Origin: DATFYI01 sp035315125
Lineage (GTDB): Bacteria; Chloroflexota; Anaerolineae; Anaerolineales; Anaerolineaceae
NCBI GenBank assembly: GCA_035315125.1
Contig: DATFYI010000055.1
Location: 1-5,563 of the forward strand
Direction of reading: 5' to 3'
DNA: 5,563 nt
Numbering within the stretch: the first letter of the stretch is position 1; every line of letters starts with the position of its first letter. The position numbers were made by a program, and so were the translations under genes. Shown here piece by piece: positions 1-5,562 of this stretch. The notes under the pieces were generated by a model, which saw nothing but the letters and a program-made list of their open reading frames with translations, was not told the origin of the DNA and did no database searches.

Positions 1-2
1 TG

Positions 3-512
3 TGGGAACAGACGGCCCAGGCTTTGTTGGACCGGATGGTGGCGCAATTATGGGATGCTGAGGCCGGCTTATTTTGGGCTAAAAGAAATGGACAGATACT
101 GCGGGTTAAAACTCCCTTCAATCTTTTACCCCTGATTACCGGTCGCCTGCCAGAATCGATCACGCGCAAATTGGTGGAGCATCTGACCAATCCGCAAGAA
201 TTTTGGCTGACTTACCCAATCCCCAGCGTTTCCCGTGATGATCCACATTTCAGTTTGTGCCAGATGTGGCGCGGACCAACCTGGATCAACGTTAATTATT
301 TATTTATCGAAGGGCTGCAGCGCTGTGGCTATGGCGAAATCGCCCGGCAACTGCGCCAACGAACCTTAGACTTACTGATGAAGCACGCCGATTTGTTTGA
401 ATACTATGACCCCGATAGCGGCGATCCGTGCCCTAAAGCTGCACCCATTTTTGGCTGGTCGGCGGCTTTATTTATTGACCTGGCACTGCAGGAGACGCGG
501 GAAAAGGGCTAA
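3..512 (+). CDS. C-terminal part of a GH63/MGH1-like glycoside hydrolase (5' end outside window)
   Basis: The reading frame is open from the window edge, so only about the last 169 codons are present; a TTG inside it is not a credible start. The family has an (alpha/alpha)6 barrel and hydrolyses alpha-glucosidic or mannosidic bonds, for example in mannosylglycerate/glucosylglycerate hydrolases and GH63 glucosidases. Visible hallmarks are the block MWRGPTWINVNYLFIEGL at about nt 264-317, a conserved barrel helix lining the active site, then FEYYDPDSGDP, and the terminal FGWSAALFIDL typical of the family's last helix. By comparison with GH63 enzymes such as E. coli YgjK, the Glu at nt 399-401 (in F-E-Y-Y) is the candidate catalytic base; this is inference. 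The catalytic acid lies upstream, outside the window. Substrate cannot be decided from this fragment. The stop codon TAA is one base from the stop of the convergent SAM hydrolase gene. Confidence 0.85.
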   Translation, partial: WEQTAQALLDRMVAQLWDAEAGLFWAKRNGQILRVKTPFNLLPLITGRLPESITRKLVEHLTNPQEFWLTYPIPSVSRDDPHFSLCQMWRGPTWINVNYLFIEGLQRCGYGEIARQLRQRTLDLLMKHADLFEYYDPDSGDPCPKAAPIFGWSAALFIDLALQETREKG

Positions 513-513
513 A

Positions 514-1299
514 TCAGCCATAGATTTCCACCTTGTCGCCAATCCTGGCATTGAACTGTTCGGCCGCGTTTCCATTTACAACGTTCAGGCTCAAATGGTT
601 GGAACTGTCGATCAGAGCCACAAATTGGCCCGGTTCTCCATCTCCAAAGGCGCCTACCAGACCATCAATGGTCCATTTTTTATAATGGATTTTTACGTTC
701 TTGAGACTATCCAACAAGTCCTTATCCAGGTTGGTCGATAAATTGCCAAAATGGTCGATCGATAGGATCTGTCCTTGCCAGCTACCTGCCAGCCGTTTTG
801 GGACGGGCAGCTCCAGCCGCTGTGGGTCCTGAATGGGTGTTCCCAGACTTTCCAACGGAACTCCCAGGGCCAGGTGAGCCGCGCTGGGTGCAAAGATATC
901 CCGCCCATGGAACACATGGGATATGGAAGGAAGCCAGAATTGTGGCTGGTCGAGATGGATCACTGCGATATCTTCATGTTTGCGCTCTGCCTGCTCTAAT
1001 AAAACCGTAAACAGACCGTTATCCGGGCCGACAAAATATTGCGCGCCAAGCCGGGCTGCAATGGCTCGCCTGGCCGTGCCGACACCCGGGTCGACAACTC
1101 CAACGTGAATAGTACCCTCGGGAAAGTAAACCGCTGCCCGGCCCAGCGTCAATGCGCCTTCCAGCACATTTTGCGGGCTGATCCCGTGGCTGATATCGGC
1201 AATCTGTACTTGCGGTGCGATCTTCCAGATCACGCCTTTCAACACGCCGGCATAGCCATCCCCCAAACCAAAATCAGTCGTCAGTGTGATAATTCTCAA
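514..1299 (-). CDS. S-adenosyl-L-methionine hydrolase (adenosine-forming), DUF62 family
   Basis: This is a 261-residue protein predicted to hydrolyse SAM to adenosine and L-methionine in the cytoplasm. Family signatures run the whole length: TTDFG at 7-11, DISHGI at 35-40, VVDPGVGTARR at 68-78, GPDNGLF at 91-97, HVFHGRD at 128-134, and the C-terminal-domain motif DHFGNLSTN at 182-190. The Asp-Arg-His triad of archaeal members (Asp68/Arg75/His127 in the Pyrococcus enzyme) corresponds to Asp70, Arg77 and His131. The length fits hydrolases; the related fluorinases and chlorinases are longer because of an inserted loop that is not evident here. The start is a TTG: no ATG or GTG fits the conserved N-terminus, an in-frame TAA lies seven codons upstream, and a GGAG sits five bases before the TTG. 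It is the last gene of the operon, 17 bases after the DUF5671 gene. The physiological reason for destroying SAM is unclear in this family; adenosine/methionine salvage or SAM-level control are possibilities. Confidence 0.93.
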   Translation of the reverse strand: MRIITLTTDFGLGDGYAGVLKGVIWKIAPQVQIADISHGISPQNVLEGALTLGRAAVYFPEGTIHVGVVDPGVGTARRAIAARLGAQYFVGPDNGLFTVLLEQAERKHEDIAVIHLDQPQFWLPSISHVFHGRDIFAPSAAHLALGVPLESLGTPIQDPQRLELPVPKRLAGSWQGQILSIDHFGNLSTNLDKDLLDSLKNVKIHYKKWTIDGLVGAFGDGEPGQFVALIDSSNHLSLNVVNGNAAEQFNARIGDKVEIYG

Positions 1300-1304
1300 A
1301 CCAA

Positions 1305-1308
1305 CTCC
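1305..1308 (-). promoter_or_regulatory. Shine-Dalgarno GGAG for the TTG-started SAM hydrolase
   Basis: GGAG lies five bases upstream of the TTG at 1299-1297 and decides that start. The site falls in the 17-base gap after the stop codon of the preceding DUF5671 gene, which is in the same reading frame, so terminating ribosomes could re-initiate here (inference). Confidence 0.65.
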
Positions 1309-1317
1309 GCTGGTGGT

Positions 1318-3240
1318 TTAGCGTTTTATTAAGGATATCCCGATGATCATTAAGAGTGTAAGCAGTTGCAACCCAAACAGCGCTCCCAGTACATAGCCGG
1401 CAACCATCCAGGCGTTGGTTGGGGTGGGCGGGTGCACCGGTTGGTCTTCTGCCATGGAGCGTACTGCCTGGGCGGTATCTTGAACCAGGTCTCTGTAAGA
1501 GCGAGCCATTGCATCCAGCCAGAGCCATTCTTGAGAGGGCATGGGAACCAGGATGCGTTTACCTGTAAAGTCATCCAACCATAAACGCAGCGCTTCAGAG
1601 GGGTGGACTGCCAGCTCTGACGGTAAAATCACAACTTTGGCAGAAAAAAGGGCCTCATTTGGCGGGCCGCTGTCCAGCGCATGTACAACCACGGGCAGGC
1701 GCGGAGCAATTCGCCGGAGTGATTGAACGACATCTTGTGCGAAGGTAGCCTGTCCGGTTTGGATAATCAGAGCCGGGAAGGCGGCATGCCGATCACCGAG
1801 CGCTTGTTGAGCATGTTGACCGTCCTTGCGCAGAATGGTCAGGTGATAAACCAGCCAGATTGATACCAGGATAAGCAGTTGCAGCCTTTGAGTAAAATGC
1901 AACCAAAAATTCTGACTGGGATTACCCAGCAAGTTATTGAAAACCAGATAAAGGAGTGCGCCGGCGCTGCTCATCACGCCCACGATCGTTATGAAAAGGA
2001 CAAAATAAAGATAGCTCTTGCGGATGATCGAGCGGCGGGCGTGATCACCGGCATCATTACTTTGCAGAGCGGCCGCTTGCAGATTTGGCCAGGTCGCCAG
2101 CCAAACCGGCAGACCGGTTGCCAAGGCCGCCAGGGCTGAGGCTAAATCGGATTGAACGACGTCGCCCAGGCCTGTATGATGGAAGGCGATATCAACCAGT
2201 GTGCTTAGCAACCGCCATAATCCATAAAAAGTGGCGGCATTGCCGATCAATGCCAGGACATAAGCATATAGCCGTTGTAAGCCGGCTCTTCTGAGCGGTT
2301 CTGGCTGGCTGAAGATGTCCTTTTTAAGCTGGTCACCATAATAGCCCCACAGCACCGTTACCGGAATAATCAGCGCCAGGGCGGCATTGTGCTCATCCAG
2401 AAAGCCAGCAAAACTTTGATGGTAACCCAGGATGATGCGGAAGATGGCAGCCAGAAGCACGCCGGCCGCCGCCAGGCTGGCTATGGCAGCGGATAAAGCC
2501 AGCAAATATAAAACAGTCAGGCGCAACATGGATGGCTGCTCACCCGCTTGAGAAAGAGAGTTTTGGACTGCCAGCCAGGTATATACCCACAGGGGGGTTC
2601 CAACCATGGTCAGGGACAGTCCATTCGCCAATAAAATTGTGTTATTACCGATCTGAGCAAGATAGAAGATAAAACGGAAAATCAAATCGACGCCGACCAC
2701 AGCCAACCCCAGCCCGTAAAGCACCCAGGCATAGCGGTAAAGCCGGCGAACTTCCCTCAGGGCATTGCCGGGTAAATTGGCGTTCCAGTCACTTTGCAGG
2801 ATGCGTTCAATATAGGCCCAGGCGATCAGATTGATAACGATTGCAATGAGATTATCCGCCAGGGTCTGACCGGAGCCGACCAGGGCCAGAGCTGGATTGA
2901 GACCGAATAAATGCATGAAAAGCCGGCTGATGACGGCCAGGATATTCTGGACGACCGGGATCAGGATGCCGATCCGTATGCCGTACAGGTAAAGGGCGCG
3001 TATGCGGTTGCTGCGCTCTTCTACATCCCGCTCAGCGTCCCGTTGCACTACCCGCCAGTGAATTAGAAAGATTGGCACACCTACCAACACCAGCGATAAG
3101 CCGCTTGCCAGCAGGTTTCTCGTTCCCCCGCCGGGCAGATTATCCACAATGGTGCGCCCCAGGGTGATCATGCCCCAGATCACCAGCTCAAAGCTGATGG
3201 CGGAGACCAGGTAAAAATAAAGACGGCGGATGGTGCGCAT
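1318..3240 (-). CDS. Polytopic membrane protein with tandem DUF5671 repeats and a C-terminal alpha/beta domain
   Basis: This 640-residue protein has no known biochemical activity. Residues 1-473 hold about twelve hydrophobic helices: near 8-30, 42-60, 82-108, 127-145, 168-195, 202-225, 241-270, 285-303, 323-350, 362-385, 408-433 and 450-470. They form two-helix units that begin with an R-x-L-Y-x-Y-like motif (Tyr8, 84, 168, 245, 325, 410); this and the N-terminus match the DUF5671 family as I remember it from Chloroflexota. Charged loops follow each unit, for example 63-80 and 146-166. Residues 486-600 look like alternating strands and helices (ALIIQ, PVVVHAL, KVVILP, KRILVPM), a Rossmann-like arrangement I cannot assign. 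A proline-rich linker (601-607) leads to a last membrane helix at 608-636 and a basic tail. The ATG start has a GGG eight bases upstream, just after the stop of the preceding gene (11-base gap). It is the third gene of the operon. Transport, sensing or scaffold roles are all possible; none is shown. Confidence 0.9.
   Translation of the reverse strand: MRTIRRLYFYLVSAISFELVIWGMITLGRTIVDNLPGGGTRNLLASGLSLVLVGVPIFLIHWRVVQRDAERDVEERSNRIRALYLYGIRIGILIPVVQNILAVISRLFMHLFGLNPALALVGSGQTLADNLIAIVINLIAWAYIERILQSDWNANLPGNALREVRRLYRYAWVLYGLGLAVVGVDLIFRFIFYLAQIGNNTILLANGLSLTMVGTPLWVYTWLAVQNSLSQAGEQPSMLRLTVLYLLALSAAIASLAAAGVLLAAIFRIILGYHQSFAGFLDEHNAALALIIPVTVLWGYYGDQLKKDIFSQPEPLRRAGLQRLYAYVLALIGNAATFYGLWRLLSTLVDIAFHHTGLGDVVQSDLASALAALATGLPVWLATWPNLQAAALQSNDAGDHARRSIIRKSYLYFVLFITIVGVMSSAGALLYLVFNNLLGNPSQNFWLHFTQRLQLLILVSIWLVYHLTILRKDGQHAQQALGDRHAAFPALIIQTGQATFAQDVVQSLRRIAPRLPVVVHALDSGPPNEALFSAKVVILPSELAVHPSEALRLWLDDFTGKRILVPMPSQEWLWLDAMARSYRDLVQDTAQAVRSMAEDQPVHPPTPTNAWMVAGYVLGALFGLQLLTLLMIIGISLIKR
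1822..3228 (-). repeat. Three tandem four-helix protein repeats within the DUF5671 gene
   Basis: At the protein level the region is three copies of a module of about 160 residues, roughly residues 5-160, 164-318 and 321-473. The first half of each copy carries L-Y-x-Y (Tyr8, 168, 325) and G-x-P-x5-W with exact spacing (Gly54/Pro56/Trp62, Gly214/Pro216/Trp222, Gly376/Pro378/Trp384). The second half carries a Tyr-containing entry motif (Tyr84, 245, 410) and a W-x(1-2)-Y followed by an Asp about ten residues on (Trp141/Asp151, Trp298/Asp308, Trp462/Asp473). The copies are strongly diverged, so this is an old duplication and not a DNA-level repeat. Confidence 0.75.
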
Positions 3241-3251
3241 GCAGGTTTCCC

Positions 3252-3758
3252 TTATCCGGGTGGTACTGATTTTGGAGCAGGCGCGATGGGTTGGTACCAG
3301 TCATAAGACCAATAAGGATAAGGCATTGAACTGATTTTCCAACCGTATGTACTGGTTTCTCGAACCAGCGTGGCATTTTGAGACTGGGCGGAAGTTCCCC
3401 CAAACGGCCCGTTATTGGCCTGTATGATATCCAGCACGACGCTGGCGGTATCGCCGTTAATTTGAGCGTCGCCGATTTGCAGGCTGTAGCCGGACAGATT
3501 CTGGTTCAGGTTGAGCAGGTCCTGGCGAAAGCGGATTATATCCGGTTTGTTCTGGGCGTTTGCCAGGTAGCTGAACGCTCGATTATAATCGCCCTTTTGT
3601 AACGCCACGACATAATTATGCACCACAACAACCGGAGTAGTCTCAGGCTCATCATAATCCGGCTCATCAGCCTGCCGCAAAAAAAAGAGCGCCAACGCTG
3701 CCACGATCAGAACGGCTATCCCGATGAGGATGCCGAGCAGGAAACGGTCTTGTTTCAT
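3252..3758 (-). CDS. Membrane-anchored protein with an NTF2-like extracytoplasmic domain
   Basis: This is a 168-residue protein. Residues 6-27 form one uncleaved hydrophobic helix after a short basic start, followed by an acidic Pro-rich linker (30-42) and a domain at about 43-145. The helix VVHNYVVALQKGDYNRAFSYL (45-65) is the typical first helix of NTF2-like/DUF4878-type folds, and the ending LVRETSTYGWKIS (131-143) is their usual last strands. Most of the protein should lie outside the membrane. Such domains commonly bind small ligands or partners, but no catalytic residues can be named here. The C-terminal tail is unusual: aromatic-rich (YPYWSYDWYQ at 147-156), then Pro-rich. The ATG has an AAGGA five bases upstream, directly after the stop of the 68-residue gene, which suggests translational coupling. 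It is second in the operon, before the DUF5671 gene, and might be its accessory subunit (inference). Confidence 0.85.
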   Translation of the reverse strand: MKQDRFLLGILIGIAVLIVAALALFFLRQADEPDYDEPETTPVVVVHNYVVALQKGDYNRAFSYLANAQNKPDIIRFRQDLLNLNQNLSGYSLQIGDAQINGDTASVVLDIIQANNGPFGGTSAQSQNATLVRETSTYGWKISSMPYPYWSYDWYQPIAPAPKSVPPG

Positions 3759-3768
3759 TGGGTTCCTT

Positions 3769-3975
3769 TCACCATGCTGTGTCTTTACGATGTTTGCCGG
3801 GCCGCAGGAAAATAATCAGAAATGGGCCTACCAGTGGCAACATCAGCGCCAGCAAACCCCAACCACAAAATTCCCACCAGGTCAAACGGCGTTTGCGCAG
3901 ATAAAAAATTGCCAGCAGCGCCATTGCCACCACATCCAATACGATCAAAACTCGAATCACAGCATCCGCAGGCAT
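3769..3975 (-). CDS. Small two-helix membrane protein, PLDc_N-like
   Basis: This 68-residue protein has two hydrophobic helices at about 5-26 and 36-57, joined by a basic loop (RKRR at 27-30) and followed by a basic tail. By the positive-inside rule the loop and tail point to a cytoplasmic hairpin that conflicts with both ends crossing, so the topology is uncertain. The second helix with LPLVGPFLIIFLRPG (46-60) resembles the short PLDc_N (phospholipase D-nuclease N-terminal) membrane domain; there is no phospholipase domain attached. The start is strongly supported: AGGAG stands five bases before the ATG, and a promoter lies about 40-70 bases upstream. It is the first gene of the operon, and its stop overlaps the Shine-Dalgarno region of the next gene. 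Competing longer frames over the same bases lack such signals. Function is unknown. Confidence 0.82.
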   Translation of the reverse strand: MPADAVIRVLIVLDVVAMALLAIFYLRKRRLTWWEFCGWGLLALMLPLVGPFLIIFLRPGKHRKDTAW

Positions 3976-4013
3976 AAGATCTCCTGAAAAGTGAGTTCAC
4001 GCTTATGCAATAG

Positions 4014-4042
4014 ATTGTATAGATTCTAAGACCGGATTTCAA
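4014..4042 (-). promoter_or_regulatory. Sigma70-type promoter of the four-gene operon
   Basis: On the minus strand TTGAAA (4042-4037) and TACAAT (4019-4014) are separated by exactly 17 bases; each hexamer differs from the consensus at one position. Transcription would start near 4007, giving a 5' leader of about 31 bases that contains the AGGAG site of the first gene. Position and spacing fit well, but it is not experimentally supported. Confidence 0.72.
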
Positions 4043-4080
4043 GCGGAAATAAATAAAGTGTGAGTTTAACGGAATTGTTT

Positions 4081-4105
4081 TTGTTCCGAAAAAAAATCGA
4101 AACAA
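4081..4105 (-). other. Small stem-loop upstream of the operon promoter
   Basis: Two 9-base arms (4081-4089 and 4097-4105) enclose a loop of seven A/T pairs. In minus-strand RNA all nine positions pair, including one G-U; in plus-strand RNA one pair is a mismatch. No U-tract follows, so it is not a typical terminator. It could be a protein-binding site or chance. Confidence 0.3.
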
Positions 4106-4174
4106 ATCAGGGATAGGGCGAAGAAGGGATTTAAGCCTGGATCTAAAAAAATACAGCAGGAACAACATAAGACG

Positions 4175-4203
4175 AGATTAGCACAATTGTTCTGTTTTGT
4201 CAA
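4175..4203 (-). promoter_or_regulatory. Second promoter-like sequence inside the transposase remnant
   Basis: A perfect TTGACA (4203-4198) is followed 17 bases later by TAATCT (4180-4175), preceded by an extended -10 TG. The -10 itself is weak (three of six positions). A near-palindrome centred on ACAATTGT (4193-4180) lies across the spacer, where an operator would sit. It could add transcripts of the operon from about 160 bases further upstream or be fortuitous. Confidence 0.4.
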
Positions 4204-4303
4204 ATGGAAATGAGGAAATCCGTCTGCATCTGGAAACCGCTTCAGCACGATCTAGGGTAAAGAAATAAGTTCCCCCTGGCAAGAAAGCACGGCGATAATT
4301 CAT
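4178..4303 (-). pseudogene. Truncated N-terminus of a REP-associated tyrosine transposase (RAYT, IS200-like Y1 family)
   Basis: The frame begins M-N-Y-R-R-A-F-L-P-G-G-T-Y-F-F-T, which is the characteristic N-terminus of RAYT proteins, single-copy domesticated relatives of IS200/IS605 HUH transposases that act on REP palindromes. Similarity stops after about residue 17, and the frame ends after 41 codons, whereas full members are roughly 150-250 residues. The HUH metal-binding motif and catalytic tyrosine are absent from what remains, so the product would be inactive. I did not find the missing part in other frames downstream, which suggests a deletion and not just a frameshift. The ATG has no Shine-Dalgarno but lies at the predicted transcription start of an extended -10 element. 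It lies at the border between GC-rich and AT-rich DNA. Confidence 0.7.
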
Positions 4304-4309
4304 GAGATG

Positions 4310-4317
4310 ATTGTAGC
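4310..4317 (-). promoter_or_regulatory. Extended -10 of the transposase remnant (leaderless start)
   Basis: TGCTACAAT-like spacing on the minus strand gives TG (4318-4317), one base, then TACAAT (4315-4310). The ATG at 4303-4301 lies seven bases after it, about where transcription would begin. I see no good -35. This fits a leaderless mRNA. Confidence 0.45.
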
Positions 4318-4454
4318 ATTTGATCATAGGAAGTTGGGTTTCGGGAAGTATTGGAATTGGGCCAACGCCAAGAAACATCCCCCTCAACTCAACCTACTCG
4401 CTGGATAGACGACTCCAGATGGGGTAAAGAGGTTATTTTATTTCGCATACCAAT

Positions 4455-5411
4455 TTATTGCGGAATATTCCATCTCCAATCTGGATCAGTCCCTTCTGCG
4501 ATTTTATATGTCTCTTTTGTAGCTACATTTATTTTATAGATATTGTCGTTATATCTATATGCATAAACAATCCATTTCCCATCTGGCGACCAGGAAAGAG
4601 TAGGGGCAACGCCTGTATCTAATTTTTGCGGGTTAGAACCATCTTTTTGGGCAATATATAATACCATTTTAGAGTCGACATAGGCCAGCCACTCACCGTC
4701 TTTTGACCAAGCGATGCCGTTACCATCATTGATGTTGTATTCTTTATGATCAGGTGAATAAATTTGAATTCTATCTTTTTTCTCACTTTGGCCCCATAAA
4801 TCCACCGCTAACCAGCCTTGGGACGATAAATCTGCATCATCAATAGTAGTATCATCTGTAGTTTCTTTAGAAATGTCCAATAGCGTTTGTAATTGCTGGC
4901 ATCTCGCCAGATCATATAGAATTACTTCGGAATATTCTTTAACTTCCAAGATTGTCTCATCATGGATTGCCCGAAACTTACTGGCTGTAATTGGAGCGTT
5001 GGGACATGAAATAATACTGCCGTTTTGAGATATTAAAATCGGATAACCATAGTCACCGTGATATACGTTGGTTATGACCCCCAGATATTTGCCATCGACA
5101 CTCCAAGAGTTAATATAGCCATTATCATAATCTAAATGGGCTTTAGAGGGGTCTTGAGAAAACATAAAACCACCCGCTCTTTCTGGTATATGCACAATCA
5201 ACCCGCTTCCATCCGGGTGAATAAATCCCTTTGAAATAATTCCTTTGCCAGTAGTATCGGTTGTAGTAAATACAATTTCGTACTTTGGCAGTTCAAATTT
5301 TGGCAGAGTGTTCTCCGGACGCGAAATAGATTGCAGGAATAGGCCTAGCAGCCCAAATCCAACGATCAATAGAAACAACAACAACGGCCAAAATTTCGGG
5401 ATTCGGTTCAT
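4455..5411 (-). CDS. Membrane-anchored beta-propeller protein with TolB/PD40-like repeats
   Basis: This is a 318-residue protein. After MNRIPK a hydrophobic helix at 8-28 serves as signal-anchor; no lipobox cysteine is seen, so it is probably tethered and not a lipoprotein. The remainder is extracytoplasmic and beta-rich. PD40-type blade motifs (S-W-S-x-D-G-K/E-W-L-x-Y) occur at 102-113 (SWSVDGKYLGVI), 234-245 (AWSKDGEWLAYV) and 273-284 (SWSPDGKWIVYA), with a probable closing strand at 309-315 (DPDWRWN). Degenerate blades probably fill 120-225. Such propellers bind proteins or ligands; no enzyme active site is visible. The ATG is preceded by GAGG at a rather long spacing of 11 bases, but no other in-frame start exists. 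It follows another minus-strand gene by 16 bases, so they are probably co-transcribed. Codon use is AT-richer than in the left part of the window. No clear terminator follows its stop. Confidence 0.85.
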   Translation of the reverse strand: MNRIPKFWPLLLFLLIVGFGLLGLFLQSISRPENTLPKFELPKYEIVFTTTDTTGKGIISKGFIHPDGSGLIVHIPERAGGFMFSQDPSKAHLDYDNGYINSWSVDGKYLGVITNVYHGDYGYPILISQNGSIISCPNAPITASKFRAIHDETILEVKEYSEVILYDLARCQQLQTLLDISKETTDDTTIDDADLSSQGWLAVDLWGQSEKKDRIQIYSPDHKEYNINDGNGIAWSKDGEWLAYVDSKMVLYIAQKDGSNPQKLDTGVAPTLSWSPDGKWIVYAYRYNDNIYKINVATKETYKIAEGTDPDWRWNIPQ

Positions 5412-5427
5412 TCCATAATTTTCCTCT

Positions 5428-5562
5428 TTATGGGTTTTTGTAAATATCTACAACGTCAAAAGAATAAATCTTCAGATCCTCGTCAGATATCCAAAATATA
5501 TTTGGACCTCCATTTTGCCACGAGTTTACAAAGCCCCAGGGTCGGATTACTCCATCCGTTCT
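5428..5562 (-). CDS. C-terminal 44 codons of an upstream gene, possibly a beta-propeller relative (5' end outside window)
   Basis: The minus-strand frame is open from the window edge to TAA at 5430-5428 and encodes 44 residues rich in aromatic and beta-forming residues. It includes GFVNSWQNGGPNIFWIS followed by DEDLKIYSFDVVDIYKNP. Its G-[FY]-[VI]-N-S-W motif also occurs in the next gene (residues 98-103), with a Gly four residues and an Ile ten residues after the Trp in both, so the two may be paralogous propeller proteins. The 16-base gap to the next ATG contains that gene's GAGG. The fragment is short, so the family is uncertain; that it is coding is supported by protein-like composition and operon-like spacing. 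Confidence 0.6.
   Translation of the reverse strand, partial: RTDGVIRPWGFVNSWQNGGPNIFWISDEDLKIYSFDVVDIYKNP

Larger units (their letters stand above)
3976..4454. other. Intergenic region of about 480 bases between the two minus-strand gene groups
   Basis: No intact gene is supported here. Going leftward along the minus strand, it contains an unremarkable stretch downstream of the beta-propeller stop (4304-4454) with a weak 5-bp hairpin (4401-4418) that lacks a U-tract, then a transposase N-terminal remnant (4178-4303), a second promoter-like sequence (4175-4203), a stem-loop (4081-4105), and the operon promoter (4014-4042). Homopolymer A runs at 4090-4096 and 4145-4151 mark it as AT-rich non-coding DNA. 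Other frames crossing it have neither ribosome binding sites nor recognisable protein content. Confidence 0.7.

Noticed and set aside
397..741. Plus-strand 114-residue open frame across the convergent gene ends
   Set aside because: It overlaps two well-supported genes in other frames and shows no family resemblance; it is a shadow.
514..1299. Fluorinase/chlorinase instead of hydrolase
   Set aside because: The length and the Asp70/Arg77/His131 pattern fit SAM hydrolases, and no extra halogenase loop is evident.
1039..1332. Plus-strand 97-residue open frame antisense to the SAM hydrolase
   Set aside because: The opposite strand carries a clearly conserved enzyme; composition is that of an antisense shadow.
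3785..4168. Minus-strand 127-residue open frame overlapping the small membrane gene
   Set aside because: It has no convincing ribosome binding site, a Cys/Ser/Phe-rich unnatural composition, and runs through the operon promoter; the 68-residue frame has a strong AGGAG and two clean membrane helices.
4066..4248. Minus-strand 60-residue frame (begins M-L-K-R-F-P-D-A-D-G) as the missing part of the transposase
   Set aside because: I could not match it to HUH, catalytic tyrosine or other RAYT segments; it is probably chance coding in decayed DNA.
4304..4387. N-terminal extension of the transposase remnant (28 more in-frame codons)
   Set aside because: RAYT proteins start at the M-x-Y-R-R motif, and the extension would run through the -10 element; it has no ribosome binding site.
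4401..4418. Hairpin (CTGGA/TCCAG, 8-base loop) as terminator of the beta-propeller gene
   Set aside because: Only five base pairs and no U-tract on the minus strand, so it does not meet terminator criteria.
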